Origin: Promethearchaeota archaeon
Lineage (GTDB): Archaea > Asgardarchaeota > Lokiarchaeia > Sigyniarchaeales > SOKP01
Length of the DNA: 64,000 nt
Direction of reading: 5' to 3'
Assembly: GCA_029838195.1 (NCBI GenBank)
Contig: JALGVJ010000007.1
Span: forward strand, 79,260-143,259
Part shown: positions 9,868 through 20,184 of the stretch, in pieces
Layout: each line of letters begins with the position of its first letter
Numbering within the stretch: the first letter of the stretch is position 1
Position numbers and translations under genes: made by a program
Notes under the pieces: model-generated
What the model was told of the DNA's origin: nothing
Databases searched by the model: none
The model's input: only the letters and a program-made list of their open reading frames with translations

Positions 9868-12800
9868 TTATAAAGGAACATGTAATCGCGCTTTAATTTT
9901 CACGGGTCCTATTAGCCCAGAAGGCATTAAGTTTTTTTTCTTGTGTTGTTTCCAATCTTTTCCACCTTTCTTGCCATATCCCGTAAGCCTATTTCGCAAG
10001 GTGGGTGTTATTTCAATTTTTATTATATTTTTACCTATTTTAATAGCTTTTGTTATATCTACTTCATATGGATACACTAATAATGTTTCCACTTCTTTTT
10101 CATTGATGATAATTCTTGCGACATCATGAACTTGATTAATGGATAAATAGACATGATAGTTGGCTTTAAAATAGGCTTCGGATAAATTAAAACTCGTGGT
10201 ATAAATTCCCTTACCGGAGCAATATTTTACTTGCTCAATCTCACGCCAATCTATCAGCGAATTCAATTCGAGCTCGACGAGAGTGAAACTTCCATCCAAG
10301 TTTCTTCGATTTACGGATAAATGCCAATTTTTAAGTTCTATCGGAGGAGGCATGTCCTCTTTTATTTCAATTTTTTTCATTGAGCCATCGCTTAATTTAA
10401 TTTCGTGCATGCTAGCTTTTTCAATGATTCCATATAATTGATCATTTTCTCGAATAAGGTCAATGGGGCTTTGAACGGCATGAATGTATTCTTCTATTCT
10501 TTTAAATTTAATTAAAAATGAACCGTAGGGAGGAAAATGCAAAGCCATTAAAACACCTAATTCTTTAGTATCGTACTGGGCAGCTTTAGAAATATCTCCC
10601 GTCCAAGGATTAAGTATAAAAGGAATTTTCTCTTGTCTTGTAAATAAGGTTGATAATCTTAAAGATTTATTAGTAGAATTTCTCAGGAAATAATAATCCG
10701 CATCATCAGTTACTTTATGAATGAATTGTATTGAATTTTGAGAAGGTTCATATACGATCTGGGGAATTATATTCAATTGTTTAGTTAAATAATCAGAAAT
10801 CTTGATAGTATTCTTGATTAATTGAACGTTGGGAAGTTTAACTAATTCATCCATTAGAGAGGAGATCTTTGCATCGTTTTCCTTATGATTTAAGAAGCCT
10901 GGCTGTCGTGAGGGAAGAGCCTCTAAAAATAAAAGGTTTATTCCCTTATCGGCAATTTCTTCTAATTTTTTGGCTAATTCAAGGGAAATAGACTTAATAT
11001 TTGGAAGGATGAGGACTTTAACGGTAGTAGCTCCGATTTTTAAGAATTCATTCTCAATTTTCGCATTTAATAGGCTTTCTTCATTTACGTGAAAATAATA
11101 ATAGCCATTAAAAACCAGATCGTCTCCAAGCTCTTGTAATGAATGCGTCCACTTTTCCTCAGTATCCCATTTCTCTTTTTTTTTAGGATATGCATCGATC
11201 TGATTCTTGGCTTTTAGAGCATCGTTCTCATCTAAATATCCCCCAACTAATTCTTCATTTTTTAAAACGGTATCCGGGTAATTCCGGATTGAATAATAAA
11301 TGGCTACATCACAAACCGTTTTTCCTCGCTGCATTACTAATTGACAGCGAGTAATGTATTGATTCATGGCTGGAAAAAATTCCCAGAAGGGATTCATTCT
11401 ACTGAAATTAGAAGAAAAAGTCATTAATTTCGGAACATGCGGCGTGGAAAATGCGCAATACCCCGGGTATGGAAATGAAGGATGTTGATAAGGGAATCCA
11501 TGATAGATCATCTGATTAATTCCGGCAATAAAAAGCCTATCTGCCCCAACTTTCCATTTTAATGGCGTGGTCATATAATCCCGCTGATTCCACACGAGCG
11601 ATTCGGCCGAGACAATGGGAGATTCATGAATGATCCCCGCCGAACCCGCGAGTTTTAGAAAATCGATGACACCTCCCCCATAAAGCTGTTCGGTTTCTGG
11701 AATGTGTGCTCTTCCGTAAGCTTTAAGAGTGTCTGCTCGAATTCCGTAGGCTTGAATTCTACTTTTCACGTTATTTTTATCTGCCCATTGTTTTATGATT
11801 TCCAAAAATTCTTCGGTGAAAAGATCCGATATCGTGAGTTCATAATCATATCTAATGCGCTTCCCTATATCCGTATCTTTGAAATCAAAAGCTGGAGGGG
11901 AGATTCCAAAAAACACGTGAAGATATTTGTTATCTCTATTAGGAACGAAACAAAGGGGTAAAAAGGGCGTTAAATCATAGCCTCTTCTCTTATAAAATTG
12001 CTCTAGAAAGTCATCTGACCATAACCAATCAGAACTTAATTCTAAACTGTCAGTAAAGAAAGCTCTCAAAGTTTTTCCAAAATATTTTCCATAATACTTT
12101 TTACCAATTCCAAAATGAGCCTCTAAATGATATTTAATAGCTTCCGCAGAGAGATGGTCCAATACCAGACTGTCTCCTTCAGATGAGGAACGACAATCTC
12201 CTAAAGGTTTAGTTCCGGAAGGCCCCTTATAAAAAGCAAAAACTTGCCATCTGCCTTCAGGAACTTCCCATTCAAAAAATCCCTCCTCATCTACTAATTT
12301 AGTTAGATTAATTAATGAATCTTTCTTTAAGTAAGCGGTTTTTACATTTCTATATTTTATCTTCCCCCTCTTTCCCACCGGTTGAGCAGCCATTAATGCT
12401 TCCAATTTCATATCGTTTTTAAAGAACTCTGCCACTTTAGTGCCTACAAGGATTTTGAAGAGAGGTTGGAGCTTATAAAATAAGGGTTTTTTAAATTTTG
12501 GAATCTTGCCTCTATAGAGTTTAGGCCCCTTGATTGTTTTTTCTCCCACGAGTAAGACTTTTAATGATTTCTCTTTCGTAATATGAGTGCCCCCGGCTGG
12601 CCAAGAAGAGCCAATTGTTAAATCTATTACCATTTCCCTTTTTGATGCCTCTTCGAGTAAAGCTTTAATCATTTCATGGTAATAAGGTTGCATGAATCTA
12701 TGTGTTCGCTTGAGCCTTTCCTCATCCATTTTTTTTGGAGAGCCAATTAAAAAAGCTTGAATTTCTGCTCCATAAAAACCTGCCTCATCGAGTTCTCGTA

Positions 12801-12924
12801 ATTCTCTTAAAAGTTCTTCTTTATCCACATCTAAGCCTGGCCACCACCACCGAACCATGGGGCGGGCAGATTTCGGGGGATTTTTAAATTCCTCGGGGTC
12901 GATGGTTGTTTTCATTAATGTCAT
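9868..12924 (-). CDS. GH106-type glycosyl hydrolase, probable alpha-L-rhamnosidase
   Basis: A 1018-residue enzyme resembling the PF17132/GH106 family. The N-terminus has the characteristic PMVRWWWPG and the helix ELDEAGFYGAEIQAF, followed by a TIM-barrel region with IGSSWPAGG (about 105) and FFTDSLELSSDWLW (about 290), where the family carries catalytic acids. A flavodoxin-like middle part and a C-terminal beta-sandwich (ending VDITKAIKIGKNIIKIEI) complete the usual architecture. No signal peptide is seen, so it likely works inside the cell. Together with the GH78 and GH20 genes 5-10 kb away it suggests use of rhamnose-containing glycans. Family call is good; the exact linkage is not readable. 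Confidence 0.82.
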   Translation of the reverse strand: MTLMKTTIDPEEFKNPPKSARPMVRWWWPGLDVDKEELLRELRELDEAGFYGAEIQAFLIGSPKKMDEERLKRTHRFMQPYYHEMIKALLEEASKREMVIDLTIGSSWPAGGTHITKEKSLKVLLVGEKTIKGPKLYRGKIPKFKKPLFYKLQPLFKILVGTKVAEFFKNDMKLEALMAAQPVGKRGKIKYRNVKTAYLKKDSLINLTKLVDEEGFFEWEVPEGRWQVFAFYKGPSGTKPLGDCRSSSEGDSLVLDHLSAEAIKYHLEAHFGIGKKYYGKYFGKTLRAFFTDSLELSSDWLWSDDFLEQFYKRRGYDLTPFLPLCFVPNRDNKYLHVFFGISPPAFDFKDTDIGKRIRYDYELTISDLFTEEFLEIIKQWADKNNVKSRIQAYGIRADTLKAYGRAHIPETEQLYGGGVIDFLKLAGSAGIIHESPIVSAESLVWNQRDYMTTPLKWKVGADRLFIAGINQMIYHGFPYQHPSFPYPGYCAFSTPHVPKLMTFSSNFSRMNPFWEFFPAMNQYITRCQLVMQRGKTVCDVAIYYSIRNYPDTVLKNEELVGGYLDENDALKAKNQIDAYPKKKEKWDTEEKWTHSLQELGDDLVFNGYYYFHVNEESLLNAKIENEFLKIGATTVKVLILPNIKSISLELAKKLEEIADKGINLLFLEALPSRQPGFLNHKENDAKISSLMDELVKLPNVQLIKNTIKISDYLTKQLNIIPQIVYEPSQNSIQFIHKVTDDADYYFLRNSTNKSLRLSTLFTRQEKIPFILNPWTGDISKAAQYDTKELGVLMALHFPPYGSFLIKFKRIEEYIHAVQSPIDLIRENDQLYGIIEKASMHEIKLSDGSMKKIEIKEDMPPPIELKNWHLSVNRRNLDGSFTLVELELNSLIDWREIEQVKYCSGKGIYTTSFNLSEAYFKANYHVYLSINQVHDVARIIINEKEVETLLVYPYEVDITKAIKIGKNIIKIEITPTLRNRLTGYGKKGGKDWKQHKKKNLMPSGLIGPVKIKARLHVPL

Positions 12925-13185
12925 GATATTTTCTTATTATATTTTTATAAGAATTGTTATATTAAGTAATGAAATGTTAAAATAATATATAAACCTTAAT
13001 GCATTATATTTCATGCAATTATTACTTTTTATTTAAAAAATATTTAAGTTTAAATGGTTAATTTAAATTTTTCTCATTTATGTTCCGAGCTTGTAAATTA
13101 ATAGGGTACAATCTAAGTCAAGAAGAATGGGATCTTATCCAAATTAAATACACGATAAAAGAGAATTAGAAAAAAGAGATTTTTT

Positions 13186-14157
13186 TCAAGCTTCTGTTTT
13201 ATAAAACGGAGATTTACTTAATAACATCCGTTTTGCTATAGGTCTTACGATTAAAGGAAATAAACGATTCATAAAACGAGAAAATTCTACTTTTTTTTTA
13301 ACTTCCTCAAAATAATCTTCGAGTGTATATCTTTGATATTGGAGTAATTCTTGGCTCTTTTGGGTATCCATGAACCCACAATGGAATTCTTCATTGCTAA
13401 ATGCTTCTTGAGGTAAGAGATCTCCTCCCAAGCCGAAGAGATCTAGCATTTTATGAATATAATCCCTGTAAATAATGCGACATTTAGGTCCTCCGGCAAT
13501 ATTGAGAATATTTCCCCATACCTCCGGTTTTTCAACGGCATTAGCAATGGCATATCCCACATCTCTGGTATGGCAAATTTCTATGCATGTTTCTAAGGGC
13601 ATGTGGAACATTAATGGATCCAGAGCAAGTTTCTCCATGGAAACAATGTAAGTTAATCGCAAAATTAACCACTCCAGAGAAGAATTTTGGATTAATTGTT
13701 CGCATTGAACTTTTTGATGGGCGTAAGGATCATCTTTATTTGGATTTATGGGATCCGTGGTTTTAATGAGGGGTGATTCACGCCTATCCCCATAAACAGC
13801 AATAGATGAGGTGAAAATTAATTTCGGTTTTTTCTTTTGACATTCCATGGCTTTTATCACGTTTTTCGTGCCTCCTACATTTACTTCTTCTGCTAAGGTA
13901 GGATTTTGATCTGCCAAAGGAGGAATAATTGCTCCCACATGAATAACTATATCAACATTGCTAACAGCTTTTTGAACTTCCGAATAATTTCTTAAATCTC
14001 CCCAGATTAATTCAATTTTATTCTCATATTTCTTAGCTATTTTTAAATTTTTGTCATTTTTTAATTCAAAAATTTTTATATCATGACCTCTCTCGATTAA
14101 TTCTTCCAAAGTGCTCAAACCAACATTGCCAAATGCTCCTGTTAAAAGTATCTTCAT
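13186..14157 (-). CDS. NAD-dependent epimerase/dehydratase (extended SDR)
   Basis: A 323-residue extended short-chain dehydrogenase. The nucleotide-binding loop TGAFGNVG is at 6-13, an acidic residue (Glu31) after strand 2 favours NAD, and the catalytic pair Tyr145-Lys149 lies in DPYAHQK, preceded by the Ser-containing FTSSIAVYGD. The family acts on nucleotide-sugars or related diols, consistent with the neighbouring sugar hydrolases, but the substrate is not defined. The start ATG has GGAGG nine to ten bases upstream. It is divergent from the Bat-like regulator and may share control with it. Confidence 0.87.
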   Translation of the reverse strand: MKILLTGAFGNVGLSTLEELIERGHDIKIFELKNDKNLKIAKKYENKIELIWGDLRNYSEVQKAVSNVDIVIHVGAIIPPLADQNPTLAEEVNVGGTKNVIKAMECQKKKPKLIFTSSIAVYGDRRESPLIKTTDPINPNKDDPYAHQKVQCEQLIQNSSLEWLILRLTYIVSMEKLALDPLMFHMPLETCIEICHTRDVGYAIANAVEKPEVWGNILNIAGGPKCRIIYRDYIHKMLDLFGLGGDLLPQEAFSNEEFHCGFMDTQKSQELLQYQRYTLEDYFEEVKKKVEFSRFMNRLFPLIVRPIAKRMLLSKSPFYKTEA

Positions 14158-14341
14158 TTACTTAATACCTCCAATAAAAATCAAGCTTCTGAACGAATTT
14201 ATTCGTGTTAAATCAAAAAATATTTTTTATTAAAAAAATATAATAATTTTAATAATATGAAAATATAGGTTGCCATTGCAACTTCTTTAAATAATAAATA
14301 AAATAAATTTATAAATTCAAATTTTAAAGAGTATTGATCTA

Positions 14342-15055
14342 ATGAAAGCTATTCGCTTACAATTACCGGGAAATTTTTTGAAATATCTTGGTTTCCATGA
14401 TATTTTTCAGGATATTGAATGGATAGAAATTTTACAAGCATTTCAATATGATTCAACTCATTTATTTTCGATCCAACGAATGAAATTCATGCATTCTATC
14501 AATGACCCGTTGGACGTGTTTATTCAAACTAAGTTCAATCCAAAATTTTATCAAGTTTTAAATGTCATGGAGGACGAAATGACTTGCATCCTTAATCAAA
14601 CTCGCTCTTCTGGGTTTTTTCCCATAATAGAATCGGGACCATGGGCGTTTCGTTTTCCTATTCATGTTTCTAAAGAAAAAATCCTCTTGAGCATGATTGT
14701 ACAAGAAGAATATCTCCCTAAATTGTATGAAATTTTAATGTCTTTCACGAACACTTATGAAATTCTTGCCAGCACGGATTTAGATAAAATTGAAGATATT
14801 AAAGATTTTTTTGGAGCTTATTTTTTACCTTTTCCAAATTTCACGAGAAGACAACGGGAATTAGCTACTTATGCTGCTGAGAAAGGGTATTTTCAATCAC
14901 CAAAGAAAATAAGTGCGAAAGATATAGCTAAAAAATTTAACATTTCCGTTACAGCAGTAAATAAACACATGAACAACATTAAAAACATCGCAATGGAATA
15001 TTTTTTTGGAAAACCTGAAAGATATATGACAAGAAGGAGAAATACTGAATTGTAA
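14342..15055 (+). CDS. Bacterio-opsin-activator type (HTH_10) transcriptional regulator
   Basis: A 237-residue protein with an N-terminal sensory-type domain of unknown ligand and a C-terminal helix-turn-helix (about 165-225) of the HTH_10/Bat type: FTRRQRELATYAAEKGYF, then SAKDIAKKFNISVTAVNKHM. This family is largely archaeal and often works with PAS or GAF sensors. The next gene on the same strand is a PAS histidine kinase 298 bases away, so a functional pairing is possible but unproven. No receiver domain with phospho-acceptor Asp is evident. There is no clear ribosome-binding site; a leaderless transcript is possible. Confidence 0.8.
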   Translation: MKAIRLQLPGNFLKYLGFHDIFQDIEWIEILQAFQYDSTHLFSIQRMKFMHSINDPLDVFIQTKFNPKFYQVLNVMEDEMTCILNQTRSSGFFPIIESGPWAFRFPIHVSKEKILLSMIVQEEYLPKLYEILMSFTNTYEILASTDLDKIEDIKDFFGAYFLPFPNFTRRQRELATYAAEKGYFQSPKKISAKDIAKKFNISVTAVNKHMNNIKNIAMEYFFGKPERYMTRRRNTEL

Positions 15056-15250
15056 AGCAAATAGGTATCTTTTGGTCTTCAAAGTAATTTTTAAACGCAT
15101 TTTTAATTATAGAGTTACATCAAAATGGTGTGATTTTCGGAGAGTGTGAGTTTGCTCGATAACCCTTTCAATATTTTGGAAAAAAGATTGCTTCTATTAA
15201 AAAAATAATCATCAATTTCATGAGTATCTCATTTTTCTTGAATTTTTTTC

Positions 15251-15265
15251 AAAAAAAATATAAAG
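15251..15265 (+). promoter_or_regulatory. BRE/TATA promoter of the histidine kinase gene
   Basis: AAAAAAAATATAAAG, an A-rich BRE followed by a TATAAAG box, lies about 90 bases before the kinase ATG at 15354. Transcription would start near 15285-15290, leaving a leader of about 65 bases. Confidence 0.5.
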
Positions 15266-15353
15266 GTGTACAGAAATTGTTTATTTAAGAAACATTGATT
15301 ATTATAATTGTGAATAATAATAATAATAATTTATACAAGGAATAAGGAATATC

Positions 15354-17492
15354 ATGAAATCTTTGCTACACGATTCACTCCTTTCTCAATATGGAGAAAT
15401 TATTATTTCTACGATTTTAAATGAAATTTCGGATTTAATTGCAGTATTAAATGAAGCTTTCATCATTGAATACATTAATGAGGGCCCTCATTTCCATTTA
15501 TTAGGATATTCAAGTGAGGATTTAGTTGGTACTTCGATTCTTAACTTGTTTAGGAAAAAAGAGAGAGAAAAAGCAAAAAGAGGATTAACTACCATTCTTG
15601 AGAGAGGTGTATATAAAAATGCAGCCAAGGTTATAACGAAAGAACAAAAAATAGCAACGTTAGAATTCATTGGTAAAAAGTTTAAATCAAATACAGGAGA
15701 AATAAAAATTATATTAATTTCGAATAAGCTAGATAAAAAGAGTTTTCTTTCGAGATTATCGAATTCCACCAAGAGGTTACAAGAATTTAATGAATCGCTT
15801 TCAGAAATCCGGTTTTGGAAATTACTTGCGCCTGAAGCATATAGTGAGGCATTGGAGAAATCCTATGAGATCTTTCAATTCATTTTGGATAATATTCCTT
15901 TGCAAGTATGTTGGAAAGATTTAAATTTAGTTTATTTAGGATGTAATAAAAAATTCGCAGAATATTTAGGATTTGAAGATTCCCTTCGGATAATCGGAAA
16001 GACTGATCAGGAACTAAGTTGGAATGTAAAAAATAAGATTCAATTTCACGATAAAGAACAGAGAGTTATTGAATTAGATCAAGCCTTGTATCACGATATT
16101 CAAGAATTTGAAGATTTGGTCGGAAACAAGAGCTGGTTTGAAATCAATCGGATTCCCTTACACGACCATCAGGGTAAGGTCAATGCTATTTTAATTACAC
16201 ATGAGAATATTACAGACAGAATTAAAGCGGAAAAAGAAAAACAATTAGCAGAACAAAAGTTAAAAGAATCCGAGGTTAAATATCGGCATCTATTCAACCA
16301 TTCTCCTGATGCTATTTGGTTAATAGATACTGATGGCTTCATTCTTGATTGTAATGAAACGACGAATAAATTTTTATCAGTATATAAAAGAGAAGATTTA
16401 ATCGGAAAGAATTTTAAAGAAATAATAACCATGTTTCTCAGGTATGGAGACCCTCGTTTTAAAGAACTTGGTTCCATTTTTGAGAAGCGATTCCAAAAGC
16501 TAATTGAAGGAGAAATGCTTAATCCATACGAATTTCAAGTAGCTCGTGTGGATGGAAAGGAATTTTGGCTCACGTTAGAATCAACACGGGTCAATGTGGG
16601 AGGCAAAAATTTAATCCAAGTAATAATTCGAGATATCACGCAACAGAAAACAGCAGAATTAAAATTAAAAGAGTCAGAACGTCAATTAAGAATTTTAAAT
16701 AGAGAACTGGAGAAAAAAGTACAAGAAAGAACAAAAAAATTAAAACAATCCGAGAAAAAACTACGAGAACAAAATATTGAATTAATGAAATTAGATAAGT
16801 TAAAAAATGAATTCATTAATACCACATCGCATGAATTAAAAACGCCGTTAGTATCGATAGCCGGGTTTACTGATTACATCTTACTGAAATATAAGGATTT
16901 AAATCCGGAGATTAGAGAAGATTTAGAAATCGTGAAAAAAAATGTTAATAGGCTGAAGTTTTTAATTGAACAATTATCGGATGCTTTAAAAATCGACTCG
17001 AAGAAATTAAAGCATGATATTAAATTAAAGAAAGAAAACATGCGGGATATCATAGATAATTGCGTTTCGGACTTAAAATTTTTAATGGAAAATAAAAATC
17101 TTGTCATGGATGTAAATGTTAGAGAAAATCTTGTTTTAACAGTGGATAAAAATCGAATGATTCAAGTATTTATTAATTTATTATCTAATGCAATTAAATT
17201 TACCCCCAACGACGGATATATTACCATAATTGCGGAAGAGCAAGGAGATTATTATTTATTTAAAGTAAAGGATTCCGGAATTGGATTAAATGCGGAAGAT
17301 ATTCCCAAATTATTTGGAAAATTTGTTAAATTGAATTTTAATGAGGAAAATTATTCGAATGGCACGGGATTAGGGCTCTATATCACGAAAGGGATAATAG
17401 AAGCTCATGGAGGGAAAATCTGGGCTCTTTCAGAAGGTAAGGATAAAGGAGCGGAATTCTGTTTCACGCTCCCTAAAAACAATAATGTTTAA
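15354..17492 (+). CDS. Cytosolic PAS-domain sensor histidine kinase
   Basis: A 712-residue kinase without membrane segments. Three PAS domains can be placed: about 20-130, 172-295 (KYLGCNKK-like YLGCNKKFAEYLGF) and 305-432 (HSPDAIWLIDTDG), each of the last two ending in a PAC-type stretch. A coiled coil (about 432-485) leads to the HisKA domain with the phospho-acceptor His493 in TSHELKTPLVS, then the ATPase domain with N-box NLLSNAIKF, G1 DSGIGL and G2 GTGLGLYI. All boxes look intact, so it should autophosphorylate. It has no receiver domain, and no receiver protein is encoded nearby, so the output partner is unknown. The upstream Bat-like regulator is a candidate without a classic receiver domain. 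Confidence 0.93.
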   Translation: MKSLLHDSLLSQYGEIIISTILNEISDLIAVLNEAFIIEYINEGPHFHLLGYSSEDLVGTSILNLFRKKEREKAKRGLTTILERGVYKNAAKVITKEQKIATLEFIGKKFKSNTGEIKIILISNKLDKKSFLSRLSNSTKRLQEFNESLSEIRFWKLLAPEAYSEALEKSYEIFQFILDNIPLQVCWKDLNLVYLGCNKKFAEYLGFEDSLRIIGKTDQELSWNVKNKIQFHDKEQRVIELDQALYHDIQEFEDLVGNKSWFEINRIPLHDHQGKVNAILITHENITDRIKAEKEKQLAEQKLKESEVKYRHLFNHSPDAIWLIDTDGFILDCNETTNKFLSVYKREDLIGKNFKEIITMFLRYGDPRFKELGSIFEKRFQKLIEGEMLNPYEFQVARVDGKEFWLTLESTRVNVGGKNLIQVIIRDITQQKTAELKLKESERQLRILNRELEKKVQERTKKLKQSEKKLREQNIELMKLDKLKNEFINTTSHELKTPLVSIAGFTDYILLKYKDLNPEIREDLEIVKKNVNRLKFLIEQLSDALKIDSKKLKHDIKLKKENMRDIIDNCVSDLKFLMENKNLVMDVNVRENLVLTVDKNRMIQVFINLLSNAIKFTPNDGYITIIAEEQGDYYLFKVKDSGIGLNAEDIPKLFGKFVKLNFNEENYSNGTGLGLYITKGIIEAHGGKIWALSEGKDKGAEFCFTLPKNNNV

Positions 17493-17692
17493 CTCAATTA
17501 ATAAGAGAGGAAAAAGAAAGAAAAGAATTTTTAAACAAATTCTTTTTAATAACATTAAATTAAAAAAAATCGGTATTTCCTGCTCTTGAATCAGAATTGG
17601 ATATAAAAATTCAATAAAGAGCAAGGCATTTTATAGTATAAAGCAACTCTAATATTAAAAAATTAAAAAACATGACACTATTTTAAATTCCG

Positions 17693-19888
17693 ATGCCCAC
17701 CCTCATTGTTGCTGAAAAAAATAAAGCAGCGTTAGCAATTGCGGAAGCTCTTGGTACAATTGAAACCATTAAAAAATCACGAACTCTAAAAATATATCAT
17801 GTTAAATCAAGGGATTTATATGTAATCCCTTTACGAGGGCACCTTTTGGAATATAAAAACGTGGGAAAATATAAGAGTTGGAATAAAACTCCGCCAAGAG
17901 ATATTATTACAGACCCGAATTCTATAAAAAAAGTCCCAAAAAAAACCGCTTATCCTTATATAAAAGCATTGGAAGAGCATGCAAAGATTTGCGACCATTG
18001 TATTATCGGAACAGATGCTGATATAGAAGGTGTTAATATTGGCTTGTTTGATGCCTTTCCTTATATTCAAAAATCAAATCCTTCCATTCATGTCTCTCAG
18101 CTTTGGCTAAGTTCATTACAAAAACATGAGATCTTAAAAAAAATTCAAAATTTAATTCCTCCTAAATGGAATTGGGGTGAAATGGGAGAAGCCAGAGCCA
18201 TCATTGATGCTATTATTGGATTTTCAGCAACAAGACAAATTACTGCCATGTTAAAACCCTTATTACATCAATATAATGTTTTTTTCATAAGTATCGGTAG
18301 AGTTCAAACATCGTTATTATTTTTAATATATTTAAGAGAGCAACAGATTAATGCTTTTACTCCGGAACCCTATTTTACGATAGATGCCATTTTAAATATT
18401 GATTCTCATCGGGTAAAAGTTCATCATAAATCCAATCCTTTTAAATCACCTCAAAAGCAATTAGCTGAAACTATTTATCAAACTATTAAAGATGCTACTA
18501 ATGCTAAATTTTTAAATAAAAAAGAGGAGCAAAAAGTCATTAAACCTCCGACTCCTCTAAACACTTCTAAAGCCCTCATATTACTTACCCAACAACTCAA
18601 AATACGAGCAGATTTGGCCTTGAAAACCCTAAATTCACTATACTTGAAAAAGATAATCACGTATCCCAGAACGGATAGCGATGTATATAAAGCGGATTTT
18701 GATCACGTGCAATATCTCAAGAATTTTATGCCCCATTCCACTTATGGAACCTTTGCTTCTAATTTAATAAAAAAGAATCGATTCATGCCTACTAAGGGCA
18801 AAATTGATGCCGGAGATCATCCCCCCATTACCCCTTTACTCTCGTTAGAAAATACAAGCAAGCATTTCCAAAACGATTTAGAGCGAAAAATTTATGATTT
18901 AATTGCTCGCTATTATTTAGCTCTTTTTGGAGAAGATGCGATTGAATTGAACGAAACTTTGAAGGTTTTAATTAAAGAGGAACCTTTTGAAGGAAGGATT
19001 AACGTGCTCTTACGTGAAGGATTTTTAGAAATCGCTCCCTTTTTAAAGAAAAAATTTGACCCTCCCATCCCAATTCATGATTCTCTCTTGCCCATTCACG
19101 AGATTTCTTTAAATGAGCGTTCTACACGCCCTCCACCACGATATTCCGATGCTTCTCTTTTAAAACTCATGGAACAAAATAATTTAGGAACTAAAGCGAC
19201 ACGCCCCCTCATGATTGAAATTCTATTGAAACGCAAGCTCATTTACCGTGAAAAAAAAAGATATTTCATAACAGAATTAGGTCTATTTTTAATAAGTAAT
19301 TTAGAACAAGTCTGGAAACCATTTCTTGAACCGACCTTCACCAGTTATATTGAAGCGCAGCTGGAAAAAATCAAAAATGGAACCATGACAATGCAAGAAT
19401 GTATAAAGGTCATGAAAAAAACCTTCTTAGATTTATTTGATGCACTTCTTAATAATCAAGATAAATTATTCTCCAATAGAGCATCTCTAAAAAATTATCA
19501 AATTTCCTCTCAAAAACAATCTCTACCCCCTAAAAACCAAAAACACCTCAATATCACGTGTCCCTATTGTAAAAAAAATGGCATGACATTAATTCTCACG
19601 AAGAAAAAGAAAAGATTCCTTCGATGCCTAAATGATGAGTGTAAAAAAACTATCGTGGTGCCCCAACACGGTAAACTCACTTTTTTAAAAACATCATGTA
19701 AACACTGCGGGTTTGTTGTAATTAAAGTAAGTAGAAGGAAGAAAAATCATCATTACTCATATTATCTCTGTCCATTCTGCTGGAATGAAGGTTTAAAAGA
19801 AACGGGAAAAAATACAAAAAAGGGATTCTGTTCTAATTGCAAAGAATTTAAGATCTCAAAAGATCACTGCGTGGAGCAAGAAAAATAA
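17693..19888 (+). CDS. topA: Archaeal type IA DNA topoisomerase
   Basis: Relaxes negatively supercoiled DNA through a 5'-phosphotyrosine intermediate. The Toprim domain starts with TLIVAEKNKAALAIA and has the metal-binding GTDADIEGVNIG (Asp108, Asp110). GRVQTSLLF (202-210) and the active-site Tyr324 in IITYPRTDSD are intact. The C-terminal 110 residues hold several CxxC or Cys/His zinc-ribbon motifs (CPYC, CLNDEC, CKHC, CPFC, CSNC). There is no helicase part, so it is not reverse gyrase. The ATG has no ribosome-binding site, so the transcript may be leaderless. Its last 55 bases are copied in degraded form at 31296-31350. Confidence 0.95.
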   Translation: MPTLIVAEKNKAALAIAEALGTIETIKKSRTLKIYHVKSRDLYVIPLRGHLLEYKNVGKYKSWNKTPPRDIITDPNSIKKVPKKTAYPYIKALEEHAKICDHCIIGTDADIEGVNIGLFDAFPYIQKSNPSIHVSQLWLSSLQKHEILKKIQNLIPPKWNWGEMGEARAIIDAIIGFSATRQITAMLKPLLHQYNVFFISIGRVQTSLLFLIYLREQQINAFTPEPYFTIDAILNIDSHRVKVHHKSNPFKSPQKQLAETIYQTIKDATNAKFLNKKEEQKVIKPPTPLNTSKALILLTQQLKIRADLALKTLNSLYLKKIITYPRTDSDVYKADFDHVQYLKNFMPHSTYGTFASNLIKKNRFMPTKGKIDAGDHPPITPLLSLENTSKHFQNDLERKIYDLIARYYLALFGEDAIELNETLKVLIKEEPFEGRINVLLREGFLEIAPFLKKKFDPPIPIHDSLLPIHEISLNERSTRPPPRYSDASLLKLMEQNNLGTKATRPLMIEILLKRKLIYREKKRYFITELGLFLISNLEQVWKPFLEPTFTSYIEAQLEKIKNGTMTMQECIKVMKKTFLDLFDALLNNQDKLFSNRASLKNYQISSQKQSLPPKNQKHLNITCPYCKKNGMTLILTKKKKRFLRCLNDECKKTIVVPQHGKLTFLKTSCKHCGFVVIKVSRRKKNHHYSYYLCPFCWNEGLKETGKNTKKGFCSNCKEFKISKDHCVEQEK

Positions 19889-20157
19889 AAATATCACGTG
19901 TTATTTTAATCGAAAGCGATATTTATTATTGGTTGCTCTCGATAATCCAATATGATTGTCCGATATCTTATAATGCATTTCGCCTCCAATTATTTTTTTT
20001 TTCCCACGTAAGCATTAGTTATATTATGATTTAACGAGTGTAACATTGTCCCTAACGTAATAGGGTCTAAATAGTTTCTCTCTCCTTTTCTTTTAGCAAT
20101 TCTCACTAATTCTGTTTCTGAATACCACGCCCCGTCCAATAATGCAAAATTTAAATT
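19834..20157. repeat. Dispersed duplication, copy A (topoisomerase tail plus winged-helix remnant)
   Basis: This 324-base segment matches 31296-31610 along its length at roughly 85 percent by eye. It covers the last 18 codons of the topoisomerase gene, the intergenic gap and most of a small winged-helix gene on the other strand. Here the topoisomerase end is functional and the winged-helix gene is broken. Confidence 0.85.
19901..20157 (-). pseudogene. Broken copy of the small winged-helix gene
   Basis: Residues FALLDGAWYSETELVRIAK to NAYV align with the intact protein encoded at 31356-31709. The reading frame is then lost at a poly-T/C tract near 19993-20005 (ten T and three C here, nine T and two C in the intact copy, a net two-base insertion). 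The expected tail (GGEMHYKISDNHIGLSRATN, ending RLK) continues in another frame to a stop at 19901. The N-terminal 30-35 residues are also missing or replaced beyond 20157. It is tail-to-tail with the topoisomerase gene. I read it as a decayed gene. Confidence 0.8.
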
Positions 20158-20184
20158 GATATGCAAGTCGATGGAGGAAATCAC

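Noticed and set aside
17693..19888. Reverse gyrase
   Set aside because: There is no helicase-like N-terminal half; the protein starts directly with the Toprim domain.
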